Of a stretch of 64,000 nucleotides of DNA, positions 12,702 to 24,480 are shown one piece after another. The stretch lies in NCBI RefSeq assembly GCF_010093535.1, contig NW_022985181.1, positions 949,324 to 1,013,323 of the forward strand, in the 5' to 3' direction. The position numbers and the translations under genes were made by a program. Each line of letters starts with the position of its first letter. Position 1 is the first letter of the stretch. This stretch comes from Lindgomyces ingoldianus (taxonomy: Eukaryota > Ascomycota > Dothideomycetes > Pleosporales > Lindgomycetaceae). The notes beneath the pieces are model-generated. The model was not told the DNA's origin. It worked only from the letters and a program-made list of their open reading frames with translations, and did no database searches.

Positions 12702-13530
12702 TATATCTTTTAAGCTATTATAGAACATTTAATAAAGTGCTTTTTAGTCTATCTATCTATAGATAGCTAGTTACACCCTAAAGCGCGCTGCATAGTACTA
12801 GGCAGTGCCTTTTCTTTATTTTAGGGCATTTAGCTTATTAGCTGCAATTTTCTGTTTATCTATAGTTTTATAGATAGTTAATAGGGCTTCTTTAAAAGCT
12901 TCTATGCTGCTAAATATTTCTTTAGTCTTAGAATTTAGTGTAGTGCTATTTACTCTAAAGTCTATCTAATTGTTTACGTGTGGCTAGAACTAAATTATAG
13001 AAGGTCTTTCTAAATATAGTCCTATCTAGGATATTATTTCTACATTAGTTTAGAATGCTTCTCTGTTATATTACATATAAAAGTAGCATCTAGTAAAAAA
13101 TAAGCAGAGGTTCTTAGGCAATCTTTTAAAAGGCTTTAAAAAGGCTAGGCTTAAAGTCTTTTTAGCTATAATACTTATTTTTTTAGTTAAGATATTCTAA
13201 AGTTTAGCTAGCTTTACCTATAACGCGTGTATCTAGTTTGCAGAGCTAGTAGCTAATTAAGGATTTATTAGAGCAGGCTAGTTATTAAATTTAGCTACTT
13301 TCTAACATAGGTTTCTTACTTCTTTATAAAGGCTAACTAGTTTACTAATCTTATTACTAATTTATTAAAGTTCCTTTATGTTTTCCTAGATGCTATTAAT
13401 CTGTTCTGCTAAGACTTTTTTATTAGCTATTAGAACTTCTGTTAATCCTAATAAGGCTAAGTAGGCTATGTTAGAATTAAAGTTATGTTAAGTAGTTATA
13501 CTTTTTAGTAGAGTGTAATATTTAATGTTA

Positions 13531-13990
13531 CAATTCTTACTTTATAAAGCACTTAGGTTAATGTTATTACTAGGGTAGAATAGGGTTAAGGGGCTAATAG
13601 TAGGGTGTACAGTCCTACGTAAGAGCTATTAGGCTAATAGAGTGTGTGGAGAGCGACTAGATTGTAGTTTGTCCCTATTACAGCAGTATAAAGGCTAGGT
13701 TAAACAGTCCTGTTAGACAGAATTAGAGGTATATATGTTGCAGAATATATAAATAGTATTATAGCTCTTTAGAAAGCTAAATGCTACTTAGTTTATGTAA
13801 ATAATAAACTAAACATTAAATACACCTTTTAAAGGTTGTTTAAGGTTAAGACTATATACATGTCTAATAATGCTAAGAACAAGTTGTGTAAGTTTATGCA
13901 AGCTTGCTAAGCGCAACTCTATAAACTCTCTTAGGCTTGTTCTAAACTTCTAGCTTGTCTTCTTACTAGACAATACATTCTTCTGTAATC
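13531..13990. other. AT-rich edge of the transposon block
   Basis: No gene or clear repeat was recognised. It may hold the 5' LTR or leader of the gag-protease remnant. Composition changes abruptly to balanced at about 13,990. Confidence 0.5.
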
Positions 13991-15648
13991 CTAGGCAGCT
14001 GCGCTGCCTCCGTGCCTTCCGATTGGTCCATAAGCGAGCCCTGCCCCAACCTGGCTAGATTGTGGAGCACTTCGGGTGGAGTTACGTCGGTCCAACCATA
14101 GACCGTAACAAGTACCTACACAGGTAGACAGGTTAGCAAAAGGAACAGTACAGGCATAATAGACAGAAAAATCTAGAAAGAGGGCACTTGCTAGTTCTAA
14201 TACGCCATGTTATTCTTACGATAACTCTCCGTCACGTCTGCAATTATTAGGCGGTCGTCTAGCAACTAGCCTTTGTACAACTGTAAGGCAGACCGCGCCC
14301 TCTCCCTCTTCAACTCCAAGTCATCAGAGAAGCAGTGTGAAGCTTTTGCAGCTCCTACATCCTCCTTACTAAGTCGTGCACAACCTATATTAGGAAATGC
14401 TGGCTTGTATCCCTTAGGTGTAACGCAGCACGAGAGCTAGGTAACGCTTAGAAGCTCAGTTGCGCAAGCTCTAGAGAGCCTAACGTTAGTAGACCAAGTC
14501 CTAAGATTGTTGCTTGAAGTGTCGTAGAATAGGGAATAGATGCAGTAGAGGATTCAGTAGAGGGACTCGAGATCCTAAGGGCCAGCAGGAAAAGCAGAGG
14601 GTAAGGGTGTAGGCAGTAGTCTTGTCGCGAAAGCAAGCAAGGATTCGTTTAAATGTCTAGATTAAGGGAGGGATGAGGATAGAAGAGGGACACGCACTTC
14701 CTGGAAGCTCAGAGAGGGAGGGGGGGAGAGAGAGATAGCAGAGTTAAGGTCTATTTATGTGCGCGGATGGAGAGGAGGGCCCAAAACGGCCACCAAGCAC
14801 AGGCCGTCTACGTCAGCAGAGAGTAGTGCGGCGCAGCAAGCAGAATCCGCACATCCTGGGGGGCTTCTCGCAAGCGCGCGACAAGAAGGCCAAGTAGGGG
14901 CCATGGTAGAGGGAGGGAAGGCGACGATGGTACGGGAATGAGGAATTTCGACGGCGGCGCATTCGGAGAGAGGCAGGGTGGCAGGGATACAGAGGCAAGT
15001 CAACACCGAGGAGAGTGAATGTAACGGGTGCAGGGGGAAGAAGCAAGAAGCTACAAGAACAGGACGGGTTGGCGAAGGCAGATCAGGAACATGACATCAG
15101 TATATTTTACCGTACAGAACCGTTAGATTTCGAGGACGGGCACGGAAGAACCACGAGGCCGAGATGGCTTGGCAGTCAGCGCAAACGCCAGCAGTAGAGA
15201 CTTTCCCGTAAGTAATATGTGCTTGCTCTAATATACGATATTCTACAGAATCCTTTACCTAAACTGTCCTTCATAAGTAGTTTACAGAAATCAGTGACAC
15301 GGCATTTCTTCAATTAGGCTTCTTGAAGAATTCCAAAGGTTGAGAGGAAACGCTAGTGCTGTAGCCTTGGGAGGATCGCATAATTCTGCCAGCGGTGCAT
15401 CACCAGGAGTGCTGGGGCGAGGGCCATCCCTTTGGAATGTTACCGCATGCATCAGGTCATGTCGGAAAGCCTGCTCCCATTAAGGTACAGAGACTGGCAT
15501 AGTGACTTTCAGACCCCGAATACTTCATCAGAAGCAATGGAGAGTGTTAATTCACCTCGCTACAAGCCATAGAAACCACACTAAAGACGCATATCTTCCC
15601 CCTCATCCCAGGGCCACTGCCAAATATTCCTCCTTTGACCCGCAAAAC
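13991..15648. other. Intergenic, balanced composition, no supported gene
   Basis: Only short overlapping frames on both strands (up to about 80 codons) are present. None shows a family motif or a convincing splice pattern. A purine-rich tract (GGGAGGGGGGGAGAGAGAGA) lies near 14,717-14,736. Confidence 0.5.
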
Positions 15649-16223
15649 CTAAACCTTCGGTGCCGCCTTCTCGAGAATCTCTTTCCTGGCCTCCTGCACT
15701 GGACTCGGATCCATCCAGTTCTCCACCTTCTCAATCCAGAATCCATTCACGCCCCTCGGGCCTTGGACTTCCTCGTCAAATTCCGTCCCTGCCTTCCCCA
15801 ACTTCAGCGCTGCGAACTCTGCCACGAACGCTGGCTTGTCTTCCTTCCCTTTGAGTATTGTCGTAGAGCTCCAATCCATGAGTAAAGTGACCTTGTCCTC
15901 AGCTTCGGCAATGATCCAGACCCGGTTCACGGTGTGGGAGAAGGACGCGGTCATCTGGTCGCGCATTTCGAACATCTTGGCCATGCCGGCGAAAGGGAGC
16001 GGTGCATCGGCATTAGTCTTGATTGTTGCACTGGGGGAGAAATGGAGGGAGCGGGTGGTGTGGGAGGTGCCGTCAAGGGCGGAGATGAAGGACCGAAGGA
16101 AGTGGAGGGCTAGATGGTGTTAGCCGGAATCGGAACGGTGAGGCGAAGAAGGCGGTGTATACTTGGTGGAGCATCTTCCGGGATCTCTTTGAGATCGCCA
16201 ATATGAACGTAGGTAGAAGCCAT
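15649..16223 (-). CDS. Small NTF2/SnoaL-like fold protein, function unknown
   Basis: Two exons, 16163-16223 and 15649-16109, join across a 53-bp intron (GTATAC...CATCTAG) to give 173 residues. The start is MASTYVHIGDL. The pattern of hydrophobic stretches (FEMRDQMTASFSHTV, then VWIIAEAEDKVTLLMDW, then GFWIEKVENW) resembles fungal SnoaL-like proteins of the NTF2 fold, a cone-shaped domain used for ligand binding or small-molecule catalysis. No signal peptide or membrane segment is visible, so it is probably cytosolic. The intron phase and the smooth reading across the junction (APP-T-LHFLRS) support the model. The family assignment is by general resemblance, and the substrate is unknown. Confidence 0.7.
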
Positions 16224-17574
16224 GGTGTTAATTGCTGCTAAAGCCTTGGAATTGTCTTGTGAAGCGGTGATGGTGCTTTGATTGGATGAGAGCTTCAGCC
16301 GGGCAGATCAGTGCTACCTGTGAACCTTACAGCCTTCGCTTGAACCAAGGAAGCCTATCGCTAATTAGCAGAGTGTGAATCAGAGACCAAGGCGGCCTCA
16401 GAAATATACTGACAGAGAGATATAATTGGAAATTGGGGGTCTGAAACGGTTGCCTTACTTTGACTCTGAGTCCGATCCGTGGAGCTGAAGGGAGGCCAGA
16501 AAAGACCAGCATACATATGTGTGCGCCAGATGCCCCAAACTCCTCGAAGTGACGGATTGCGGGATGCTTTCACTCATTCTTCAACACCTCTGTTCTAGCC
16601 TCGTATTCGCATTCTTGCCTGTCTGTGGAATGCGGCTGCCTTACACCAGGCCTTATCAAGCGGCGGTCGGTGAGGGGTTACAAGCCTCACGGTTGATCTA
16701 TGGAGTGATGAAGAATGCAAAAAAGGTACTTTAAGGGCCTGCAGCCCTCGGTACTCTGCACACTCCAAACCTTGGAGATTCTTATCATCATTTCCGCCAA
16801 GACGACGAGGCTCAGCCAGATGACGCGATGACACGAGACCACGTGAGTTTTCTTTGTAATCTTGACGGCAGCGGCAACCAGCACTTGGTGGAGTAGCACA
16901 CTATCAGTGCTTCACATCCAACTTGGGTGATCATCTCGTAATAATTGACATACCCCAGGTTCATTGCGCAAGTCACGAGGTTTTCAGAGCCCAATTTCCC
17001 CTCACGATAGTCGCCCAAACGGATTGGCTGGAAGAGTCGAGGATGGCGCCCCCTTGAAAATGCACATCCCCGACAGCCGTAACTGCATCCTTCCACCACA
17101 CTCCCACTCTCTTGCAGCATCAGAACTGCACATTTCCTCTCTGCTCCTCTCTGCTAACCCGTCTGCTAACAATACAGCGATAGAACCGGTCACCGCGATG
17201 AATTCTGTGTGGGAAGAGCCCCCTGCTCAGCCACGCTTGTCGGCCACTGAGGGACGATGCCCCAGGCAGGCGGCCGCCCACCTGCGCATCCCACCCCATC
17301 ATACGCACGCCCGGGACCCGCAACCCTTCGCCCTCTCTCACGAACTTTTTGAGACACGGCTAACATCTCTCTACCACCCTACAGCATTTATATTCACCCC
17401 TCGCTAGTTCTTCTCATATACTTGTCGCTCTTCCCCCACGCTCTCCTATCTACTATTTCCGTCCTCGCTGCCACCTTAGGCACCGAGATTTCGCACCGTA
17501 GCATGTACACTTTGCTTGTCGTCGTCTTGTTGATTGCCTTTCTATTTGAGCCAGCAGTGGCAACGAGTCCAGTC
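16224..17574. other. Intergenic / upstream region of the C2H2 gene
   Basis: This is a divergent spacer between the NTF2-like gene and the zinc-finger gene. Open frames up to 147 codons exist (for example 16964-17407), but their composition is low-complexity Pro/Ser/His and they overlap frames on the other strand. I do not support a gene here. An in-frame upstream ATG of the zinc-finger gene lies at 17503. Confidence 0.5.
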
Positions 17575-18396
17575 ATGGATGCGACGCTGCTTACAACTCC
17601 CATGGAGCCATCCTACCCAGACCCAGAAGGCATCCTCACCGGCTTCTGCGAGTTCTGCGGGTTCTTCACCCACCGGTGTGTGCATGTCATGGTAGGTATG
17701 CCTCTGACGAACAATCTTCTGGCTGCTAATGCTCGTAGGGGAACGGTACCTGGCAACGGCCATTTACGCCTTCCACATTCCTCGACCATCCCGAATGGCC
17801 GCGAGATTACCTGCCAGTTCTTCCCGCGTCGTCACCCGAACTGGAACCGCAACTCCCATACTACACCAGCGCCGACAGGCAGACGCTGAAAGATGAGGTG
17901 GTGCGACAGCTTGAAGAGAACGCCACAAACGTACAAGAGGGTACTGTACAAGCACACATCGAGGATATATACACGCCTGGCGATCGAACCACAACCACTG
18001 CGGGGTCACAGCGGGCAACTCACAGGCGACAAGCACCGCGACCCGGTGGCTTCCCTTGCTCTTATCCAGGTTGCGGCAAGCCGTTCAACCGCCAGTGCGA
18101 TCTCAAGTGAGTCTAGTCCATGTATGCTGCTCGCCCATGCTCAGACCCGCAGACGTCATTCCAAGACTCACCAACCACGCTCCGAGCGGCCTCACAAATG
18201 CTCGGTGTGCAATGAGGGTTTCCTCTACCCGAAAGACCGCAATCGTCACGAACGGACACATGACCAATCCTCGTCGCCGGAAACCACGCTCTACTGCCCG
18301 GTAGAGGGTTGCAACAACCGCGACGGCTTCTCTCGTCGCGATAATCTCCTGCGACACCAGCGGAAGCAGCACCCACGACTGCACTTTCGCTTGTAA
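17575..18396 (+). CDS. C2H2 zinc-finger protein (three fingers), putative transcription factor
   Basis: Exons 17575-17691, 17739-18106 and 18153-18396 join across introns of 47 and 46 bp to 242 residues. The first intron has a CTAAT branch site. Three C2H2 fingers occupy the C-terminal half: CSYPGCGKPFNRQCDLKRH, CSVCNEGFLYPKDRNRH (both followed by TH), and CPVEGCNNRDGFSRRDNLLRH ending in a His pair. The second intron falls inside finger one, and the splice restores the DLKRH linker, which confirms the model. The N-terminus has a further FCEFCGFF CxxC motif and an acidic, Glu-rich middle. Probably nuclear and DNA-binding; target unknown. An in-frame ATG at 17503 would add a very hydrophobic stretch (MYTLLVVVLLIAFLF), which is odd for such a protein, so the ATG at 17575 was preferred. 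Confidence 0.85.
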
Positions 18397-21300
18397 CTCG
18401 ACACGAAATACCACAAAATTTAGGATCATTGGCATTGGCGTTCCGTTTCGGTCTGGACTGGTTTGGCTTGGTACGACATCCTGGTGTGGCTATTCTTAGC
18501 CTGCCTCCACGCGAGATCTCTGCATGTGATGATGTCGCTTTTTCTTCTTGGCTTCATGGTACATAATACCCCTCCTCAGCGCTCAGCGGCGCTACTAGTA
18601 ATGATTTTCCTTCATCCCTTGCTGTCACATGTGCGCGTTCTACACTCTGCGCTCTGCTCTTTTGTGTTTGAACGTCGCAGCCCTTTGATTTATTCCCTAT
18701 TGCTACCTTTCCTCATGGCTTCGTTTCAGCAAAAAAGTTCTGGCAGTTGCAATTTCCCTTTCAATCATCGCCGCGATTTGTCGCCGTTGACGCGCGCACA
18801 TCTTACTGCATGAACGCTTTCCTTTCCAAGACTTAGCTTTCTAAATTGCGTCATGCCTGCAGTTCGTTCTGCTATCAGCTTGGACTATCTCATTGATGTG
18901 CTTGAGTTTGAGTTTTTCGTGTTTGGTTTCATGCCTGCAGTTCACTCTGCTATTGGGCTGGATCTGAGAAAGATCGGAGGGTGGGTGTTTAATGCTCAGG
19001 TAGCGAATAAAATTACTCTCTCCTCAATTCTGGTTCCTTATTCGTCAATGCGAGTGTTGATGGTAACTGGTGTGGATTTGCTCTGGGTCAGATTAATCGA
19101 TGCTGTGCTTGCGCGTGAAAAGGTGATTAATCCAATTGGTTAGGGCTTGTGCTCTATTACGGTTGTCCGCTAAAGAGAAAATGACAGAAATTCAGCAAAG
19201 AACTAGCATCCTGTTTAACAATCTTTCTAATTCTAGCAAGAGGCTTAACGGATAGACTTCACCCTAGTCGTATTCCACATTTTCATATGCTGTAAAGTTG
19301 CGGCCTTCCGGTCTCGGATGTTGGATTAAGGAGGGGTGATGTGGTCCAGGTAGGTTTTCTTTTGAACCGCTGTCTCAATTCTTGCAACAGGCCAAAACCA
19401 TGCTAGCCTCTTGCCCAACTTTCCATGCTGCGCACTAATATAAGAAGTCAGAGGCTGTTGTTAGGCAAGTTTGCAGGATTCAAGCTAGCAGTAGGTGCAG
19501 CTTCCAGATATTGCGCACTGATTAGAGCTCAAGGTAAGGATGCTGGCAGAGTCCCCATTTGATAGCGCCGTGAAGCTGCTTGGGGCTTCGCGATACATCC
19601 ATCCAGCAGCAAGACAGCCGCCGAAGTCCGTCCCCCGACCTCTCCAGCTGTCTCGAGGTTCGCTCTTTCCCAATATTCCCAATTACTTTCACCTCACCAA
19701 CGTGCCACCTCAAGCCACCTATTCTTAGATCGCCAAACCACTCCACTCCGCCACTCTCCCCCAAAGTGACCCGATTCCGCTACTTTTTCAATTCCTATAT
19801 AGATCTAATATATTTGAGAGTTTTTTCAGGAAGGTAGCTGCGTAGGAAGCTTCGGCTGCCTGCACTGGTGTCACCACCCCTTCCTTTTTGCTCTTTTTTT
19901 GACTACTGAGATTGCCTGTTTGGGATTTGTAATTTTTGGTTGTTTGGTAGGAAGGGGTTCGAATGAGAGGGAGGATCTCTCTTTTTCTGATGTTTTAGAG
20001 GATGGTGAGCTAGAAAGAGGGGTGCAGTTGGAGGCGATGACTTCTATCTCTGGTATGTCACGAGTATGATGGACATTGGCTTCCGTCTGTGGTTTCTAAT
20101 ATCGGATTTAGTTGCTACTTTTTGTTTCAGCAAGCAGAGGTCACATACGCCTCATGGTACTTTAAATTCATTTGGAGTTCGCTAGTTTCTGCTTTATCTT
20201 AGAAAAACACCGAAGGATGAAAGTAGAATAACCTTGGAACCTTGACTAGCCGATATTGCTAGGAAGGTTATCTCTACATTCACGATCGCCCTCACGAAGT
20301 TGTTGCACCTTGTTGAGAGCTCAGGTTGGATACTTTACCATCTCATGCGATGCCCGGTTTCGTTACGCCCTATTACGGATTCGACAACACGAAAAGGGAG
20401 GATCTCCTTCTTCATTTCCACTCCAACTCCTTCCTAGTGCCCAACTTAGAAGGGTCGGTCCGATGTCCAATTTCTCTCATGTTATTAGATAGCAAGCTAT
20501 GATTCGAGGCGTTATCCTATCGCTGAAAAGGACTGGCCTCACCAAGATCGGGTTGACGATTGTTCATTTCCTGTTACCTCTAATCTCATTTTGGGTCTTA
20601 GCCACTTACGTCTGGATATAACAAGAGCTGTGGGGTCGATGCTATTTGTATCAACCAGAATGATAAGTCCGAGGAAGGGGTTCAGCCGAGTCTGATGGGT
20701 AAGGTGTGTAGAAAATCACTCTACATCTACAACCAACGCTGTCAAAGATCGGATCCGTATCTAGGACTTTGGCACTACGAAGCAAAACAGTAGAGCTGGA
20801 GGCTGTTGCCCCACGGGGCAGCTGTCCTGCTTCAACGAGGGTAACAGCTTTCTTCGTCTTGACACCTACACTAGTTGACAGCTTGCGCTTCGTGACCTCA
20901 TCCTCGCTCCGTGTGGTGTCTGGTCGAGTCAGTTTCTCCTTGGGTCCGACAGGCTCTCTACCTTTCATGATCCTCGGCTTGGGCTCCTCCTCCACATCTA
21001 GCCAAGAAGGATAGCGTTGCGGAAAGAATATCAGTCGGCGAGACGGCGTTTGAAGCAAACTGAATTGGAGACACTCGCCGACTAGGTTGCGACAACGTGA
21101 CTGCCTGAGCAGACTTCAGTGAAGGGACATGTTAGACTTCGGAAGACGGTAGAACTGTGTTAGGGGAGATTTCGTACAAGTAGAGGGTCTACTAGCTCAA
21201 GCAGAGGTATTGGAGAAATATTGCTGTAAATCAATTAAAAGATAGTCGAATGAGTTCGCCACAATTTAAGCATGTAAGGTGCCTGAGGAAGTGTTGCGGA

Positions 21301-21616
21301 AATGTTGGCCGGTCTATTCTAGAGCGGTTTTTTTACATGACTACGGTAGAATTGATTTGTTAAACTTCTTACTAGCATTGGGGAGACCTTCCAGACAATA
21401 AAATTTTCTGTCTTAAATTAGGCCTATGTTATGTTCCATGTTAAGTGATAAAATGCAGCAATACAAGGCACTCTTCCCAACCTTAGCTGTACATCTCAGT
21501 GTTCACATCAACTCTTCCCAATGACCACTACAACTGAGAAAAAAATCAACAGGATGCAGAGTTCTATCCTAAATCCCCCCCTACCACGTTCCATGTTAAA
21601 AGGAAGATTCAATGAT
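18397..21616. other. Long intergenic region, no supported gene
   Basis: About 3.2 kb with only short frames. An imperfect direct repeat of about 36 bp (CATGCCTGCAGTTC core) occurs at 18852-18888 and 18930-18966. A minus-strand frame at 20651-21058 (135 codons, Lys/Arg/Ser-rich) has no recognised domain and no supporting splice sites, so it is left uncalled. Confidence 0.5.
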
Positions 21617-24480
21617 TTACACAGTGATCCCAAAACCCCCTAAAACCGGCAAAACCTTTTGCTCCACCACCGTTCTTAAATCCTGTTCCCTATCCCCACC
21701 CTTCACCTCACTCCCCGTCCCCGGAATCTGAAATCCTTCCTCCACATCCCTCACCCTCTTCCTCGCAACTCGAGCATCATACTGCTCCGGCCCATTTTCC
21801 AACAAATACCCCAAAAGCGCCTCCCATCGTGGAAGATAATACTCCCCAACCAACCCACCCCAAGACTTCGACGCATAGTCATTGATCTCGCCGTCAGGAC
21901 CCCACAGCGTGATCTGGTTTCTGGCGTTGTACTCGTAGAAATCTGCGATATGGGAAGAATTTACCGGAGCGAGAGAGCGGGCGGAAGATATCCAGGTCGA
22001 GAGGCTGAACTGCGGGAGGGTGAGGAGGAGGGCGTCTAGAGAGGAGAGGAGGGTTGTTAGGGCTGTGGCTTGCGTAGTGAGAAGTATGGCTTTGGCTGAA
22101 TTTGTTGTATTAATGGATGTGCGGGTGGAGCTGTTCCAGGTCTGTATGAAGGCCTGGTATTGCCATAGGAAGGCGTTGGAGAAGACTTGGCGTGTGATGT
22201 CAACGAAATCATGCTTATACGCTGGGTTCGACCACAATTTATCATCCCTCTCCGCTGCGGCGTATATGTTTTGCCATGCGCCGACGACAGCAGCAGGATT
22301 GTAGTTGACCGTTGTAGGATGGTGCCCCGTTCGATTTGTCAGACCCGTAATATTCGGTGCTAGTTCGAAGATAGCCTTAGGGACTGCGTTTGATTTGAGA
22401 TCTGGGTTGTTGTACGCGCTCGTCCTTAGTAATTCCCAAGTTGTGTATAACTCCTCCGGTATTGAGTTGCTCCCCGCGTATCGATTCTTGGTCCAGCCGC
22501 GGAAGTATTGTTTTGTGTCGATGGAGGAGGTTTGCCATGCTTGATCGAGCAAAAGTGCGTAGATAATCTCGTTCCCCTCCTGACCCTCGGGCGTAAGTCC
22601 AAAGCCTACCAAACTGGAGGAATTCTTCAACGCATCAATTGGATTGATCGTGATATTATCAATCTGCCCATAAAGTCCCATATTTCCACCATAGTCGTGA
22701 AGCTCGTTCCAAACCCAGTGCTTCCCGTAATAGGAATTTGTCCTCTGCCACTGCGGTTGGCTTTCGGAAAATAAATCAAGGATAAGCATGTCGGAATCTG
22801 TTTCTACACCGGAGAGATACGCTTCTACTCGTTCGTTGCTCCAGAAATCGGAATTAGAGTAGAACAGCCACCCTTGCATAACCCATACCGCAGCGGAGTT
22901 TGCAGATTTGAGAGATTGCCATGTACCGCGCGTGACGTTGCGGAGATAGTCGAGGTTTCCGGAAAAGGGATCATTTTCATTGTATTGATCTAGCGTGTAG
23001 AATCGAGTGATGTTACCATAGTACTCGATTTGTTTGCTTATCACGCGGTTCTGTAAGCAGGAGAATAAGGGGTCGGAGGGCTCGAGAAACGTGGTATTTG
23101 TATATGCGGGAGGGAAATCTTCCCAGCGGCTGCCGTTGACGACGCTTGCGTTAGGATAAATTTGAGGGAGGGCGCGCGGAACGAAGCCGGTGAAGGCGGG
23201 CAGTATGGGTGTCATGCCGAGTTCAAGCATTCGTGCAAGAATATGTTTTTGGAGGGCAAATTGAGACTCGATCCAGTCAACGGGAAGAGAGTCGTTCCAT
23301 GAGCCTTGGATATTTCCAAAGCGGTTCCAGGCTTGGAAGGCGGGACCAGAGAAGAAGGAGGTAATCTCGTCGACTGTAAAATTGAGCTCACTAATTCAGC
23401 ATTAGCGCCAGGAACCATGGGTGGAGAGGCAGGGACAAGCTTCGGAAGAACTATATGTACCAGAAGACGTCAAGTAAGATCTTCTCGAATCCAACCCAGG
23501 CCAGGGGTAGGTTTACCCCATGCAGAGCCATCCAATCGAGCTGAAGTTCCCAATCGGACCATGACCAGAACGAGGTGGTATAGGAAAATGTTACTAGGAG
23601 CTATCAGCCTTCGAAATAATAAGAGGGGAAACCTTGGACCCAAGCGAGACGTGAAAGGATTGGGACAAAGAATTAGATGCCGGAGCAAATATCCATTGAC
23701 AACTTAAAAGAACTTCCATCTACGACAGGAACGCCTTTCTCGCATTTCACGAGGAGAACCACAATGATGCCTTAGTGCATGAGCGAAACCCCGACCAAGC
23801 TTCCCGAATATACCCTCACTCGCGAAAGTCAGACCGAAGATATGTTTGGGGAGGTTGGTGCGGAATCTGCCGCAGGAATGATGTAAGAGAGAGTTGACTT
23901 TTACGGCTCCTGAGACCTGACGATGATACGCACAAGTATCCATCAGCTACAAGAGTGACTTCTTACAAGCATAGATAGAAGTAGCACCGGGATATAATTG
24001 CCAAGGAAGACTAGGAACCGACCCACCCGTGTTGAAATAGTACCTCCAAGGCACAAGGCTCTTCCCAACTATCGTCCCATTAGGCATCGGCAACGGCGAA
24101 TTGACCTGTTCTAGACGACTTCCAATGAACCAGTACATATCCACATGGGCCACGTCCGTCAAGTATCGTCGGAGGCCTGTCGCAAGAGCGCTCAACGTAT
24201 TCCCTTGAATGGTAATCGAATCATTCACTCCGCTAATCGTGTATTCATCGTTCTGAATCACGGAGGAATTGGAAGGTACGGTCGTATTTTCAAGCACAAA
24301 CACAAAGTCTTCGTAATGGAAAGGCAATCGCCGCTTGACCAAATCGTAAAGACCACTGGTAGATGTCGTTGCGACGCTCGCCCAGCGCAAAGCGAAGAAC
24401 CCCAAAATCGGTGTAAGGCGCATTTCAGCTTTCCAAGGTCTCCTCAAGGCTGCGACCAGCATTTCCAAAGAGTCCACCAT
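21617..24480 (-). CDS. NAGLU: Alpha-N-acetylglucosaminidase, glycoside hydrolase family 89
   Basis: Exons 24027-24480, 23461-23593 and 21617-23390 give 786 residues, or 767 if the second Met at 24423 is the start. That Met opens a good signal peptide (MRLTPILGFFALRWASVA), so it is the likelier start. GH89 enzymes remove terminal alpha-linked GlcNAc. The N-terminal domain is followed by the catalytic barrel with LDWMALHGVNLPLAW, GMTPILPAFTG and the two conserved catalytic Glu contexts QYNENDP (Glu334) and GLTPEGQEG (Glu464, numbering from 24480), then the C-terminal helical domain with FYEYNARNQITLWGP. Many N-glycosylation sequons fit a secreted or vacuolar enzyme. The first intron is 433 bp, unusually long here; the second is 70 bp. 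Both junctions restore family-typical sequence (YYFNT-V-TFSYTTSFW and DVF-C-ELNFTVDEI). Confidence 0.93.

Larger units (their letters stand above)
3180..13530 (-). mobile_element. Ty3/gypsy-like gag-protease element remnant, split by two later insertions
   Basis: Minus-strand coding relics can be followed through three blocks. Block 13,530-12,704 carries a coiled-coil gag N-terminus and a Retrotrans_gag-type domain; near 12,790-12,850 a frame reads AANKLNALK(stop)RKGTA(stop)YYAARFR. Block 10,833-10,121 holds the basic linker and a decayed zinc knuckle (KKVEHFYQNC, about 10,495-10,535). Block 4,733-3,180 has a second decayed Cys motif and a retropepsin-like domain: NSRCTFTA (about 3,755-3,780, where active enzymes have a DSG-type motif) and NAILGYN(Q)LKKYNPAIN (about 3,505-3,560). 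Removing the copia element and the second pogo element joins the blocks. I found no reverse transcriptase, RNase H or integrase. Many stops make it dead. Confidence 0.75.

Noticed and set aside
16964..17407. 147-codon plus-strand frame before the zinc-finger gene
   Set aside because: Low-complexity Pro/His/Ser content, overlapping frames on the other strand, no motif; more likely leader sequence.
20651..21058. 135-codon minus-strand frame in a large gap
   Set aside because: Lys/Arg/Ser-rich but without any recognisable domain or nearby splice-consistent exon; evidence too thin to call a gene.
23704..23943. 79-codon frame inside the long GH89 intron, considered as an extra exon
   Set aside because: Including it would break the match to the GH89 family, and the exon join without it is exact.
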